This document shows positions 1-12,270 of a DNA stretch of 39,711 nucleotides, one piece after another (position 1 is the stretch's first letter; every line of letters starts with the position of its first letter). The notes below the pieces were generated by a model, which had not been told where the DNA came from, made no database searches, and worked only from the letters and a program-made list of their open reading frames with translations. This DNA is from an uncultured Muribaculaceae bacterium. Its GTDB lineage: Bacteria; Bacteroidota; Bacteroidia; Bacteroidales; Muribaculaceae. The stretch spans positions 1 to 39,711 of the forward strand of contig CAJUOC010000026.1 in assembly GCA_910587925.1 (NCBI GenBank), given 5' to 3'. A program made the position numbers and the translations under genes.

Positions 1-3000
1 CGGCCCGGAGGGACGTGCCGGCTCGTCGGCCGGGGCCGCCCCGGCCGACGCCTCCGCCGCGGTATCATCGGCGGTGAGCGGCAGGCTCACGGTAAACACC
101 GCGCCCGAGGGTTGATTGTCGTGCACGTCGACCGAGCCGCCGTGGAGCTTGACATACTCGTATACGAGACTCAGCCCGATGCCGCTGCCGGTATTCTGGT
201 CGCTCTTGTCGGTGCCGCGGTAAAAGCGCTCGAAGATATGCGCCTTGTCGGAATCGGGTATGCCGCGGCCGGTATCGGCCACGGTGATTACGGCGCTGCC
301 GGCGCGCCGCTGCACGCTCACGTCGACCGAGCCGCCGTCGGGAGTATACTTCACAGCATTGCCAAGCAGATTCATCACCGTCTTGGAAATCTTGTCGCTG
401 TCGAGCGACATGGTGAGCGACTCGCAGTCGGAGTGGAAACGGATGTCGACGCGGCGGCGCTCGGTGAGACCGGCAAACTGGTCGCAGACGGCGCGCACGG
501 TCGACACAAGGTCGGTGCGCGAGGCGTGGAGCGTGAGACCGGCCATCTCGTTTTTGCGGAAGTCGAGCAGCTGATTGACCAGTATGAGCAGCTTCTCGGC
601 ATTGGTCTTGACCACGCCGAGGCGCTTGGCGTTGCGCTCGTCTTCGGTCTCGCGCAGCATGGCCTCGACGGGCGAGAGTATCAGCGTGAGAGGCGTGCGC
701 AGCTCGTGGCTGATGTTGGTGAAGAATTTAAACTTCAGCTGGTTGAGCTCCTCTGTCTTGCGCGCCTGCTCCTGCTTCTGCTTCTCGGTGAATATGCGGC
801 TCTCGCGCAGCTGGATGAGTCTGATGAGAGTGATGAGCGCTCCGGCCACCAGCAGGAAGTATATCGCATATGCCCACCATGTGGCGTACCAGGGCGCGTC
901 GACCACCAGCTCCAGCACAGCCACCGCGGGCGAGGCCGAGCCGTCGGAGTCGAGGGCTCGCACCTTAAGGGCATAGCGGCCCGGAGCCAGACCGGCAAAC
1001 CTCACCGAGTGGCTTCCACGCGGGCATAGCTGCCAGTCGCGGTCGAGGCCCACGAGCATGTACTCATACTCGGTGGCACCGGTGCCGCTGAAATTGTCGT
1101 TGGCAAAGTATATGGCCACATCATTCTGGTCGGGGCCGAGGCGCACCTCGCTCATGTATCCCAGAGCGCGGGGCAGCAGCTCGCGGCCGTCGTAGCGGCG
1201 CCCCACCTCGATACGCTCGCCCCGTACATACAGATCGGTAAACGATATGCGGCGGTTAGACGGGGCATAGTCGACCCTGTCGGGGTCGATGCGGGTCACG
1301 CCCGACAGGCTGCCGGCAAGGATGTCGCCTCCGGGCAGCACGGCCATCGAGCGCTGGTTGAATGTACCTCCGATGAGGCCGTCGCGCTCGTCGTAGCCTG
1401 TGGTGCGGAAGTTGTATGCACGTGCCACGCGGTCGTAGTCGACCTTGACATTGAAGAGGCGGCTGTCGACCGACACCCACATGCTGCGGTCGACACCCTC
1501 GATGATGCCCAGGATGAAGAGGCTCGAGAATTTCGGGTCGAGCTCGATGTGATACATCGAGTCGGCCTTGGTATCGTACACATCGAGGCCCTCGCGGGTA
1601 CCGATCCACAGCAGCCCGCGGGAGTCTTGCCGCAGATGGTTGATATTGGTATTGCTCAGCATCGAGAGCATGTCCTTGCCGGCCGACGCGCCGAGCATCG
1701 ACGCGCGGCGCGAATGCGGGTCGAGCACCGATATACCGTGTGGAGTGCCCACGTAGAGCGTGCCGTCTGCTCCGGCGTCCAGGGTATGTATAAAGAGCGA
1801 TGGCAGGCCTGAATTGTCGGGGGTGAGGGTGGTGAAGCGGTCGGTCAGAGGGTCGTAGAGCTGGAGGCCGCCGCCGAGAGTACCTATCCACAGAGTACCG
1901 TCGCTGTTGATTTTCAGCGCCCATACGTTGGAATTAGCCAGGCCGTCGTCAGGCGTGATGTGGCGGGTATGGTCGCCCAGGCGGTAGTAGAGGCCGCCGT
2001 TGTATGTGCCATACCACAGGCCGCCCTTGGCGTCGGTGGCCATCGTGACGATGGCGCGTGGCGACTCGGCCCCATCGTTGCCGGGGAAAGATGTCGTGCG
2101 GCCGGTGGTGAGGTCGAGCTGCATCAGGCCGGCATAGTCGCCTCCGAGCCACACGCGGCCGGGATGGTCGCGCACCGGGGTGATACAGTTGATGTCGCCG
2201 ATCAGCCATGAGTCAAATTTATTCTCGCTGGGAAAGTATACCGACACACCCTTTTTGTACGAGCCGACCCACATGCCGCCGGTGCTGTCGTTGTAGATTA
2301 CCTTTACGGAATTGTTGCCCAGCGATGTGCGGTCGGTGGCGTCGGAGGTATAGAGCCGCGATGTGCCGTCGCGCTCGATCACCTCGAGGCCCGAGTTGTC
2401 GTATCCCACCCACAGGCGGCCGTCGGCGTCCTCGCTCACCGAGTTGACGGGGCGGTCGGTCCAGCGGGGCACGGCGGCGGTCTCAAGGGCGTAGTCGCGC
2501 GAGGGGTCGAATACATCGACTCCAGCCGAGCCAAATACCCATACACGGCCGCGGCGGTCGGCATACAGCCGGTAAAATGTCGCGGTAGGGCGCCCCGCCG
2601 GCACATGGGCCACGCGCCTCACCGCGTATGTCTTCCCGTCGATGGTAAAGATGTCGCCGGCATCGCTCACGGCCAGCATATGGCCGTCGGGGCCCGATAT
2701 GATACCCGTGAGGTCGCGCGCGTCGAGCATTGGCGAGTCGATGCGGCGCAGCTTATCCTTGGCGTATACATACAGACCGTGGCCGCGCACGGTGATCCAC
2801 ACGCGGTCGCCGTCGACAAGCACCACATTGGGGATGTCGGGCAGCCCGTCGCGCAGGTAGTCGTCGAGGCTGAAGCGGCGGAAAGTCTCGCGCTCCGGGT
2901 CGTACACGCTGTAACGGTCGCCCGCCTCAATGACCAGACGCCCGTCGGGCATCTCCTGCACGCTCTGCACGTAATTGTCCTGGATGCTGGTGGAGTCGCC

Positions 3001-3222
3001 GCGCACGGTGTGATACACCTTCATGTCGTAGCCGTCGTAGCGTGTGAGGCCCGAGGCGGTGGCAAACCACATATAGCCGCGCGAGTCGCGCAGTATATCG
3101 TTGACGTGATTGCTCGACAGGCCGTCGCGCGCCTCCAGCGAGCGGAATTTCACATCGGCCGTGCGGGCTGCGGCCGAGGCCATCGAGAGTATGATCAGTA
3201 AAACGGTAAAGATTCTCGGCAT
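1..3222 (-). CDS. Hybrid two-component sensor (HTCS), truncated by left edge
   Basis: Reading the minus strand from an ATG at 3222 gives one open frame of 1074 codons that leaves the window at base 1. It begins with a signal peptide (MPRIFTVLLIILSMASAAA), followed by Reg_prop beta-propeller repeats with motifs such as GLWYGTYNGGL and GTLWIGTLGGGL. A Y_Y_Y domain and one membrane segment (WYATWWAYAIYFLLVAGAL) come next. The cytoplasmic kinase has the phospho-acceptor box FFTNISHELRTPLTLIL, an N box (LLGNAVKYTPDGG) and the G boxes DTGRGIP and GSGIGLSLV. These proteins normally end in a receiver and an AraC-type DNA-binding domain, which would lie beyond the left edge; the last visible residues are an Ala/Pro/Glu-rich linker after the ATPase. 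HTCS proteins usually sense glycan fragments in the periplasm and switch on a polysaccharide utilisation locus. No SusC/SusD pair is in this window, so the target cannot be named. Confidence 0.95.
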   Translation of the reverse strand, partial: MPRIFTVLLIILSMASAAARTADVKFRSLEARDGLSSNHVNDILRDSRGYMWFATASGLTRYDGYDMKVYHTVRGDSTSIQDNYVQSVQEMPDGRLVIEAGDRYSVYDPERETFRRFSLDDYLRDGLPDIPNVVLVDGDRVWITVRGHGLYVYAKDKLRRIDSPMLDARDLTGIISGPDGHMLAVSDAGDIFTIDGKTYAVRRVAHVPAGRPTATFYRLYADRRGRVWVFGSAGVDVFDPSRDYALETAAVPRWTDRPVNSVSEDADGRLWVGYDNSGLEVIERDGTSRLYTSDATDRTSLGNNSVKVIYNDSTGGMWVGSYKKGVSVYFPSENKFDSWLIGDINCITPVRDHPGRVWLGGDYAGLMQLDLTTGRTTSFPGNDGAESPRAIVTMATDAKGGLWYGTYNGGLYYRLGDHTRHITPDDGLANSNVWALKINSDGTLWIGTLGGGLQLYDPLTDRFTTLTPDNSGLPSLFIHTLDAGADGTLYVGTPHGISVLDPHSRRASMLGASAGKDMLSMLSNTNINHLRQDSRGLLWIGTREGLDVYDTKADSMYHIELDPKFSSLFILGIIEGVDRSMWVSVDSRLFNVKVDYDRVARAYNFRTTGYDERDGLIGGTFNQRSMAVLPGGDILAGSLSGVTRIDPDRVDYAPSNRRISFTDLYVRGERIEVGRRYDGRELLPRALGYMSEVRLGPDQNDVAIYFANDNFSGTGATEYEYMLVGLDRDWQLCPRGSHSVRFAGLAPGRYALKVRALDSDGSASPAVAVLELVVDAPWYATWWAYAIYFLLVAGALITLIRLIQLRESRIFTEKQKQEQARKTEELNQLKFKFFTNISHELRTPLTLILSPVEAMLRETEDERNAKRLGVVKTNAEKLLILVNQLLDFRKNEMAGLTLHASRTDLVSTVRAVCDQFAGLTERRRVDIRFHSDCESLTMSLDSDKISKTVMNLLGNAVKYTPDGGSVDVSVQRRAGSAVITVADTGRGIPDSDKAHIFERFYRGTDKSDQNTGSGIGLSLVYEYVKLHGGSVDVHDNQPSGAVFTVSLPLTADDTAAEASAGAAPADEPARPSGP

Positions 3223-3272
3223 AGCGGGTCGTAAGGAAATAAACGTGTGTTTTCCGTAGAGAAAAAATCAAG

Positions 3273-3303
3273 CAAAAGTAGCATTTTTTTCTCAACCTCC
3301 AAA
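3273..3303 (-). promoter_or_regulatory. Promoter of the HTCS gene
   Basis: On the minus strand TACTTTTG (plus 3273-3280) matches the Bacteroidota -7 consensus TAnnTTTG. A TTTG lies 19 nt upstream (plus 3300-3303). This predicts a leader of about 45 nt before the ATG at 3222. The region is shared with the divergent tamB promoter. Confidence 0.7.
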
Positions 3304-3343
3304 ATTAGCCGTCATGTGCGGGCACGATTGCCGGGGAAATTTG

Positions 3344-3351
3344 TACCTTTG
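3344..3351 (+). promoter_or_regulatory. tamB -7 box (TACCTTTG), likely leaderless transcript
   Basis: TACCTTTG ends only 6 nt before the ATG at 3358. Since transcription in Bacteroidota usually begins about 5-7 nt after this box, the mRNA should start at or very near the start codon. No clear -33 TTTG is visible at the usual distance. Confidence 0.6.
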
Positions 3352-3357
3352 CGGGCT

Positions 3358-6300
3358 ATGAAGAGCTTCCGCCGTATCCTGCGCGCCGTAGTGCTCTCGC
3401 TGCTGCTTGCGGCGGTGGTGCTGCCGGCCTCGCTGTATCTTGTGCTCGCCACACCGTGGGCACAGGAGTTTGCGCGCCATACGGCATCGTCGGCGCTCTC
3501 AGAGCGCATGGGCGTGAGGGTCGATATCGACAGGGTGCGCTACCGGCCGTTCAACACCCTGGCCATCTACGGGGTGCATGTCGACGACCACTCGGGGCGC
3601 CCGGCCCTGGAAGCGGCGGCCGTGAGCGCCCGCTTTGAGCTATGGCACTTCCTGCGCACGGGCCACATCGTGGTCGACTACGCCGTGCTCGACGCCCCCA
3701 CCCTGTCGCTGCGACGCGACGCTCCCGGCGCCCCGCTCAACATACAGCCCCTCATCGACAGCCTGCGGCCGGCGCAGCACGACCGCGAGCCGCGGCCATT
3801 TGACCTCAAGATAGGCACCGCCGTCGTGCGCGGCGGCCGCCTTACCTACGACATCGCCTCGGAGCCACGCCGCACAGCAGGCATCGACCCGGCCCACATC
3901 GCCGTCGACAGCCTCAACCTCTATGCCGACATACGCCGCATCACCCGCGATACATACGACCTTGCCATCGAGTCGCTGTCGCTCACCGAGCGATGCGGCC
4001 TGCGGCTCACAGATCTCGCTGTCGACGTCACCGCCCGACCCGAGCGGCTGGAGCTGCACTCGCTGTCGCTGCGTATGCCCGGCACATACATCGCCCTCGG
4101 CCCCGCCGGTCTCGACATCGACGGCTATGGCGGCATCGCGGCGGCGCTTAAGCGCTCGGCCGTGAGGATACATACCTCCTCGACAGCCCGCATCACCCCC
4201 GCCGACCTGGCATGGGCACTGCCCGCGCTCGCCGCCGAGCATATACCGCTGCAGCTCGACCTCGACGCCGACGTATCGGCCGACCGCGCCGAGCTGCGGC
4301 AGCTGTCGGTTGCCGACGGCGACGGCTTCAGCCTCGGCCTGCGCGGACACGCCGACGGCCTCGGCTGCGCCGACAGCCTGCGGTTTGCTGTCGACTCGCT
4401 GCGGCTCGACGCGGCCGCCTCGTCGCTCACCCGCATCATAGAGCCGCTGTGCCCCGCCGCCACGGCATACGTCGGCAGGTGTGGCCACCTCAGGCTCGAC
4501 GCCTCGGCAGCCGGCTCGCCGGCCGACATCACCGCCCGCGGCATGCTGGCCACATGCGGCGGCACGGCCCGCTTTGACGGCCGCCTGCGCCGCACCGCGG
4601 CCGGCCACATCGCCGAGGGACAGGCCGGCATCGACGGCATCGACGTCGGGCGCCTGCTGGCACGCGCCGACCTCGGAGCCGTGACTCTCCGTGCCGAGGG
4701 AAGCGCCGACTTCGGGCCGCGGCGCCCTGTATCGGCCGACGCCCGCGTCGATATAGAGGCCGCCACCTACGCCGGATATACATACAGCGACATAGGCGTC
4801 GAGGCTGCGCTGCACGAGCGGCGGCTCGTGGCCACGGTCGACGCTGCCGACCCCTCGGCAACGCTTGTCATCACGGCCGAGGCCACCGATGCCTCGGGCA
4901 TGGCCGACATCACTGTCGAGGCCGACGTGACCCGCCTTGCCCCCCACGCCCTGCACCTCACGCCCCACCGCGCCGGATACGCTCTGAGCGGCAAGGCCGC
5001 GCTCCACGTCACGGGCCACGATGCCGACGATGCCTGCGGCGCGCTGCACGCCACCGACCTGAGCTTTGCCCCCGACTCGACCGCCGCAGGCGATGCCCTG
5101 CGTCTGCACAGCCTTGAGATGACTCTTGCCCGCACCGGCCGCCGCGCCGACCTGCGGCTGGAGTCTGACATACTCGAAGGCTCGCTCCACGGCTCGCTCT
5201 CGCCCACGACACTGGCCGCCACCCTGCGCGACATGGCCGCCCACACCGTGCCGGCGCTGATACCGCACAATCCCGACCTGCACCGCCGCATGGCCGACGG
5301 CTCGGGAGCCAACGACTTTGCCTTCTCTTTCTCACTGGGCGACACCGAAAATCTGTCCCGCTTCCTGCGGCTGCCCGTGCAGGTGATATACCCGGTGAGC
5401 ATCGAGGGCGCCGTAAGCTCGACTCGCGGCCGCGCCCACGCCATCATTGACGCCCCCTATCTGCTCCAGGGCGACAAGATAGTGGAGGCGACAGTGGTGC
5501 AGGCGGCCATCGACACCGCCGACAGCCGGGCATCGGTATACGCCACCACCCGCTTCCCCACCAAGAAAGGCCCCATGACGGCCGTGGTCGACGTAAGCGG
5601 CGCCGACAACCGCTTTGACACCTCCATCGACTGGGTCATCGACCGCAAGATACCGCTCAACGGGCGCTTCAACTTCTCGACCCTCCTGGGCCGCGGCACC
5701 GACGGGCTGGTGAGCGCCGACACCCGCTTCAACCCCGGTGAGATCACCTTTGGCGACGATGTGTGGCGCATAGCGCCCTCGTCGCTCATCTGGGCCGACT
5801 CGCGGCTGGAGGCGCGCGACTTTGCCCTGCGCAGCGACACCCAGTCGATAAGCATCGACGGCGTGGCCGGACCCGCCATGGAGGATGTCGCCCGCGTGGA
5901 GCTGCACGACATTGAGCTGGCCTCGATATTTGAGACTCTCGAGATAGACAAGGCTCTCATCGGAGGCCGTGCCACAGGCACATTCACCGCCCGCCAGGCT
6001 CTGTCGCCCACGCCCATACTCACCACCGACGACCTGCACGTGCGCGGCATCGGATACAACTACTGCACTCTGGGCGACGCCGACGTGCGCGCCGGCTTTG
6101 ACACCGACCGCGGCGCCTTTACCCTCGACGCCGACATAGTAAGTCCCGAGGGTATGCACTCCCATATCTACGGCGACATACTCACCGCCGGAGCGCTCGA
6201 CCTGCACTTCGACGCGCGCCATATCAAGGTGGGATTCATGAAGCCGTTCATGTCGGCATTTGCATCCGACGTCGAGGGCTACGCATCGGGGCGCGCACGC

Positions 6301-7881
6301 CTCTTCGGCACGTTCAAAGACATCGACCTCGAGGGCGACATACTCGCCGAAGACCTGCGTCTCAAAATCGACTTTACCAACACCTGGTACTCGGCCACCG
6401 ACTCCATACACATCCGCCCGGGCCTGATAGACCTGCGCGACATCACCATACGCGACGTCGAGGGACACACCGCCCGCCTCAACGGCCTGCTGCGCCACGA
6501 CTACTTCCACAACCCCGTATTTGACTTCCGCATCACCGACGCCCGCGACTTCCTGAGCTACAATGTCACCCGCGCCCAGAGCCCCGACTGGTACGGCACC
6601 GTCTACGGCAACGGCTCGGCACGGGTGCAGGGCCGCCCCGGCGTGGTCGAGATAGACGTGCAGATGGCCACGGCCCCGCGCTCGACCTTTACCTTTGAGC
6701 TATCAGACCGCCTGGAGGCCGAGCAATACTCATTCATCACCTTCCGCGACCGCACCGTGGTCGAGGTCGAGGATACCCTGCTGGCCGTGCCCGACGACAT
6801 ACCGCCGGCCGTGAAGGCATTCCGCGACCGCATGAACGCCCGCAACACCGACTCGCCCTCCGACTACATCATGGACATACGCGTCGACATCACCCCGCAG
6901 GCACAGATGGTGATAGTGATGGACCCCGTGGGCGGCGACCGCATACGCGCCCGCGGCGAGGGCGACCTGCGCCTCACATACAATGCCGCCGACAACGACC
7001 TGCGCATGTACGGCACATACACCCTGGAGCAGGGCAACTACAATTTCACCCTCCAGGACATCATCATCAAAGACTTCACCATCGACCCCGGCAGCAGCAT
7101 CACCTTCCGCGGCGACCCCTACTCGGCCCAGCTCGACATCGAGGCCGCATACTCGGTCAACGCCAACCTGAGCGACCTCGACGAGTCTTTCCTCCAGGAC
7201 AAAGACCTCAACCGCACCAACGTGCCCGTGCAGGCCCTGATGAAAGTCACCGGCGACATGCGCCAGCCCGACATCGCCTTTGACCTGCGATTCCCCACCC
7301 TCACATCCGACACATACCGCAAGGTGCGCTCCATCATATCGACCGACGAGATGATGAACCGCCAGATCATATACCTGCTTGCCCTCAACCGCTTCTATAC
7401 GCCCGAGTACACCACCGCCACGCGCGGCAACGAGCTCTTCTCGGTGGCATCGTCGACCATATCCTCGCAGCTGTCGAGCATGCTGGGCAAGCTGAGCGAC
7501 AACTGGAGCATCGCCCCCAACCTGCGCAGCGACCGCGGCGACTTCTCCGACGTCGAGGTAGACCTGGCCCTGTCGAGCCGGCTGCTCAACAACCGCCTGC
7601 TCTTCAACGGCAACTTCGGCTACCGCGACCGCTCACTCAACACCAATCAGTTTATCGGCGACTTCGACATCGAGTATCTCCTCAGCCCGCGCGGCACCTG
7701 GCGCCTGAAGGCATACAACCGATACAACGACCAGAATTACTACGTGCGGACCGCCGCCACCACCCAAGGCGTCGGTATCGTATTCCGCCGCGACTTCGAC
7801 ACTCTCTTCCACCGCCGCCGCAAGGCTGCGCCGGCCGACTCTGTCCCGGCCGACTCCACCCATATCTCCCCGACCAAATAA
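3358..7881 (+). CDS. tamB: TamB-family translocation/assembly module protein (DUF490)
   Basis: A 1507-residue protein anchored by one N-terminal membrane segment (about residues 8-30, rich in Leu/Val/Ala) and otherwise made of long beta-rich repeats. The C-terminal 400 residues match the TamB/DUF490 pattern: a QGNYNF segment (TYTLEQGNYNFTLQDIIIKDF), a region resembling a barrel docking strand, and a basic tail. TamB proteins span the periplasm and help insert outer-membrane proteins or carry lipid between membranes. The start at 3358 is preferred over upstream in-frame codons because it begins the membrane anchor and sits just behind a TACCTTTG box. It is followed after 10 nt by a small outer-membrane barrel and then tsaD, so the three are probably cotranscribed. 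Codon use is extremely GC-rich, which creates many long antisense open frames that are not genes. Confidence 0.93.
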   Translation: MKSFRRILRAVVLSLLLAAVVLPASLYLVLATPWAQEFARHTASSALSERMGVRVDIDRVRYRPFNTLAIYGVHVDDHSGRPALEAAAVSARFELWHFLRTGHIVVDYAVLDAPTLSLRRDAPGAPLNIQPLIDSLRPAQHDREPRPFDLKIGTAVVRGGRLTYDIASEPRRTAGIDPAHIAVDSLNLYADIRRITRDTYDLAIESLSLTERCGLRLTDLAVDVTARPERLELHSLSLRMPGTYIALGPAGLDIDGYGGIAAALKRSAVRIHTSSTARITPADLAWALPALAAEHIPLQLDLDADVSADRAELRQLSVADGDGFSLGLRGHADGLGCADSLRFAVDSLRLDAAASSLTRIIEPLCPAATAYVGRCGHLRLDASAAGSPADITARGMLATCGGTARFDGRLRRTAAGHIAEGQAGIDGIDVGRLLARADLGAVTLRAEGSADFGPRRPVSADARVDIEAATYAGYTYSDIGVEAALHERRLVATVDAADPSATLVITAEATDASGMADITVEADVTRLAPHALHLTPHRAGYALSGKAALHVTGHDADDACGALHATDLSFAPDSTAAGDALRLHSLEMTLARTGRRADLRLESDILEGSLHGSLSPTTLAATLRDMAAHTVPALIPHNPDLHRRMADGSGANDFAFSFSLGDTENLSRFLRLPVQVIYPVSIEGAVSSTRGRAHAIIDAPYLLQGDKIVEATVVQAAIDTADSRASVYATTRFPTKKGPMTAVVDVSGADNRFDTSIDWVIDRKIPLNGRFNFSTLLGRGTDGLVSADTRFNPGEITFGDDVWRIAPSSLIWADSRLEARDFALRSDTQSISIDGVAGPAMEDVARVELHDIELASIFETLEIDKALIGGRATGTFTARQALSPTPILTTDDLHVRGIGYNYCTLGDADVRAGFDTDRGAFTLDADIVSPEGMHSHIYGDILTAGALDLHFDARHIKVGFMKPFMSAFASDVEGYASGRARLFGTFKDIDLEGDILAEDLRLKIDFTNTWYSATDSIHIRPGLIDLRDITIRDVEGHTARLNGLLRHDYFHNPVFDFRITDARDFLSYNVTRAQSPDWYGTVYGNGSARVQGRPGVVEIDVQMATAPRSTFTFELSDRLEAEQYSFITFRDRTVVEVEDTLLAVPDDIPPAVKAFRDRMNARNTDSPSDYIMDIRVDITPQAQMVIVMDPVGGDRIRARGEGDLRLTYNAADNDLRMYGTYTLEQGNYNFTLQDIIIKDFTIDPGSSITFRGDPYSAQLDIEAAYSVNANLSDLDESFLQDKDLNRTNVPVQALMKVTGDMRQPDIAFDLRFPTLTSDTYRKVRSIISTDEMMNRQIIYLLALNRFYTPEYTTATRGNELFSVASSTISSQLSSMLGKLSDNWSIAPNLRSDRGDFSDVEVDLALSSRLLNNRLLFNGNFGYRDRSLNTNQFIGDFDIEYLLSPRGTWRLKAYNRYNDQNYYVRTAATTQGVGIVFRRDFDTLFHRRRKAAPADSVPADSTHISPTK

Positions 7882-7891
7882 CACACTCAAT

Positions 7892-8395
7892 ATGCTCAAA
7901 CGAATCCTGCTCGCCACCGCACTCTCCATCGGCGCCATCGCCGGCGCATCGGCCCAGACCGCCAAGGGCGAGAAGACTCTCGGCCCCCGCGTGGGCTACA
8001 TATCTGAAAATTCCTCGGTACTGGCCGGCCTCTCATTCCGGTATACATTCTCGCAACACCTGCGCATATCGCCGGCCATCGGCTGCGCCTTCCGCAACCA
8101 CGACCGCGACGCCCTGCTCATCGACGTCGACATGCACTTTCCCTTCGGGCTGTCGGAGTCGGGCCGCACTGCCCTCTACCCCCTGGCCGGCATCACCTTC
8201 AACTCCTGGAACCGCCACGGCCGTGTCAACGATGTCGACGTGTCGGGCCATGCCAACCGCTTCGGCCTCAACGCCGGCGCCGGCTTTGACCTGCGCTGCT
8301 CGCAGTCGCTCATGCTCAACATGGAGGCCCGCTACTGCCTGGTAAAAAGCTACTCGTCGTTTATCGCCACCGTAGGCATAAGCTATATATTCTGA
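7892..8395 (+). CDS. Small outer-membrane beta-barrel protein
   Basis: A 167-residue protein with a classic signal peptide ending GAIAGASA before QTAKGE. The mature part alternates hydrophobic and polar residues in short strands separated by turns (YISENSSVLAGLSFRYTF, LMLNMEARYCLV) and ends in an aromatic residue (GISYIF), as expected of an OmpX/OmpW-like eight-strand barrel recognised by the BAM machinery. It starts 10 nt after tamB and its TGA overlaps the ATG of tsaD by one base, so translation is probably coupled. The exact function is not recognisable; its position next to TamB makes an envelope role likely but unproven. Confidence 0.85.
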   Translation: MLKRILLATALSIGAIAGASAQTAKGEKTLGPRVGYISENSSVLAGLSFRYTFSQHLRISPAIGCAFRNHDRDALLIDVDMHFPFGLSESGRTALYPLAGITFNSWNRHGRVNDVDVSGHANRFGLNAGAGFDLRCSQSLMLNMEARYCLVKSYSSFIATVGISYIF

Positions 8396-9417
8396 TGGAA
8401 AAGCCTGTACACATCCTGGGTATAGAGTCGTCGTGCGACGACACCAGCGCGGCCGTCATCACCGACGGTATCCTGCGCAGCAACGTGATCGCCTCGCAGA
8501 GCGTACACGAGGAGTATGGCGGCGTGGTGCCCGAGCTGGCCTCCCGCGCCCACCAGCAAAACATAGTGCCCGTGGTCGACGCCGCCCTGCGCCGCGCCGG
8601 AATCAAGGCCGCCGACCTGAGCGCCATCGCCTTTACCCGCGGCCCCGGCCTGCTGGGCTCTCTGCTCGTGGGCACCAGCTTTGCCAAGGGCATGTCGCTG
8701 GGGCTGCGTATCCCCATGGTCGACGTAAATCACCTCCACGGCCACGTGCTGAGCCACTTCGTGCGCCGCGAGCCGGCCGACCGTGTGCCCGAGTTTCCCT
8801 TTCTGTGCCTGCTCATCTCGGGCGGCAACAGCCAGCTCATACTGGTGCGGTCATACCGCGACATGGAGATATTGGGCCGCACCATCGACGACGCCGCCGG
8901 CGAGGCATTTGACAAGTGTGCCAAGACCATGGGCCTGCCCTACCCCGGCGGCCCGCATATCGACCGACTGGCGGCCGAGGGCGACCCCGCGCGGTTTAAG
9001 TTTGCCCGCCCGCATATCCCCGGGCTCGACTACAGCTTCAGCGGGCTGAAGACATCATTTCTCTACACCCTGCGCGACGCCATAAAGACCGACCCCGACT
9101 TTGTGGAGCACAACAAGGCCGACCTGGCCGCGTCGCTCCAGGCCACCATCATCGCCATCCTGCTCGACAAGCTCGCCGCCGCGGTCGACGCCACCGGAGT
9201 GCGCACAGTGGCCATAGGCGGAGGCGTGAGCGCCAACAGCGGCGTGCGCGCCGCCGTGGCCGACTTCTGCGCCGCGCGAGGCATCGAGGCATTCATCCCC
9301 GAGCGCGCCTTCACCACCGACAATGCCGCCATGGTGGCCATCGCCGGATACTACAAATACCTCGACGGCGACTTCTGCCCCTACGACGCCACGCCATACG
9401 CCCGCGTCTCCGTATAA
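8395..9417 (+). CDS. tsaD: tRNA N6-adenosine threonylcarbamoyltransferase TsaD
   Basis: A 340-residue Kae1/TsaD/Qri7 protein of normal length. It transfers the threonylcarbamoyl group from TC-AMP to A37 of tRNAs reading ANN codons, acting with TsaB and TsaE. Visible family motifs are GIESSCDDTSAA near the N-terminus, GPGLLGSLLVGTSFAKG (about residues 83-99), the metal-binding HLHGH motif (His113 and His117), LLISGGNSQLILV, the DDAAGEAFDKCAKTMGLPYPGG segment, FSGLKT, AIGGGVSANS and TDNAAMVA. The ATG overlaps the stop of the preceding barrel gene in a TGATG arrangement, so expression is tied to the tamB unit. Confidence 0.97.
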   Translation: MEKPVHILGIESSCDDTSAAVITDGILRSNVIASQSVHEEYGGVVPELASRAHQQNIVPVVDAALRRAGIKAADLSAIAFTRGPGLLGSLLVGTSFAKGMSLGLRIPMVDVNHLHGHVLSHFVRREPADRVPEFPFLCLLISGGNSQLILVRSYRDMEILGRTIDDAAGEAFDKCAKTMGLPYPGGPHIDRLAAEGDPARFKFARPHIPGLDYSFSGLKTSFLYTLRDAIKTDPDFVEHNKADLAASLQATIIAILLDKLAAAVDATGVRTVAIGGGVSANSGVRAAVADFCAARGIEAFIPERAFTTDNAAMVAIAGYYKYLDGDFCPYDATPYARVSV

Positions 9418-9452
9418 TCGGTGCCTGCGACAGGGTGGCGGTCAAACTAAAG

Positions 9453-9468
9453 TGGCACGGGATTTGTT
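9453..9468 (+). promoter_or_regulatory. Sigma-54-like promoter candidate before clpB
   Basis: TGGCACG-N4-TTGTT matches the -24/-12 layout of RpoN promoters (TGGCACG-N4-TTGCW), with GG and G(T) separated by 10 nt; the only departure is T for C in the -12 GC. It would place the start near 9479, about 24 nt before the clpB ATG. No TAnnTTTG box is present in the 85-nt gap. Confidence 0.4.
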
Positions 9469-9502
9469 ATCTGACTATAACGAATCCTAATAAATTCATC
9501 GT

Positions 9503-12100
<2,598 letters not shown>

Positions 12101-12118
12101 CCGCTCCCCACCCATATC

Positions 12119-12159
12119 GCGAGCCATCCGCAAAAAAACATGCGGATGGCTCGCTTTTT
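12119..12159 (+). terminator. clpB terminator, copy 1 of a duplicated hairpin
   Basis: A perfect 14-bp stem (12119-12132 with 12141-12154, arm GCGAGCCATCCGCA) encloses an A-rich loop and is followed by TTTTTGG. The same hairpin, with one extra A in the loop, recurs at 12837-12873. This copy closes clpB. Confidence 0.9.
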
Positions 12160-12172
12160 GGTCTGAAATACC

Positions 12173-12180
12173 TATATTTG
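12173..12180 (+). promoter_or_regulatory. Orphan TATATTTG box after terminator copy 1
   Basis: TATATTTG followed by CC lies 19 nt after the first hairpin, matching the position of TATCTTTG-CC 20 nt after the second hairpin. No gene starts directly behind it; mntA has its own box at 12258. It may be the separated half of a duplicated terminator-promoter unit. The 75 nt between it and mntA contain short GC-rich inverted repeats such as CGGCC-TGC-GGCCG. Confidence 0.4.
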
Positions 12181-12257
12181 CCTCGATAAAATCGGCTGCG
12201 CCGACGCGGACCGGCCTGCGGCCGACTTCCGCTATTTTTCTCGTCGAATATTCTTCG

Positions 12258-12265
12258 TATATTTG
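12258..12265 (+). promoter_or_regulatory. mntA -7 box (TATATTTG), likely leaderless transcript
   Basis: TATATTTG ends 5 nt before the ATG at 12271, so the transcript should start at or within a few bases of the start codon. Confidence 0.6.
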
Positions 12266-12270
12266 CCGAT

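Noticed and set aside
3640..5283. 547-residue open frame on the minus strand inside tamB
   Set aside because: It is antisense to a recognised gene, has a biased Gly/Val/Ala/Arg composition typical of reading GC-rich codons backwards, and matches no family. The same holds for the other long shadow frames, for example 10715-11986 (minus, in clpB) and 35848-37887 (plus, in nifJ).
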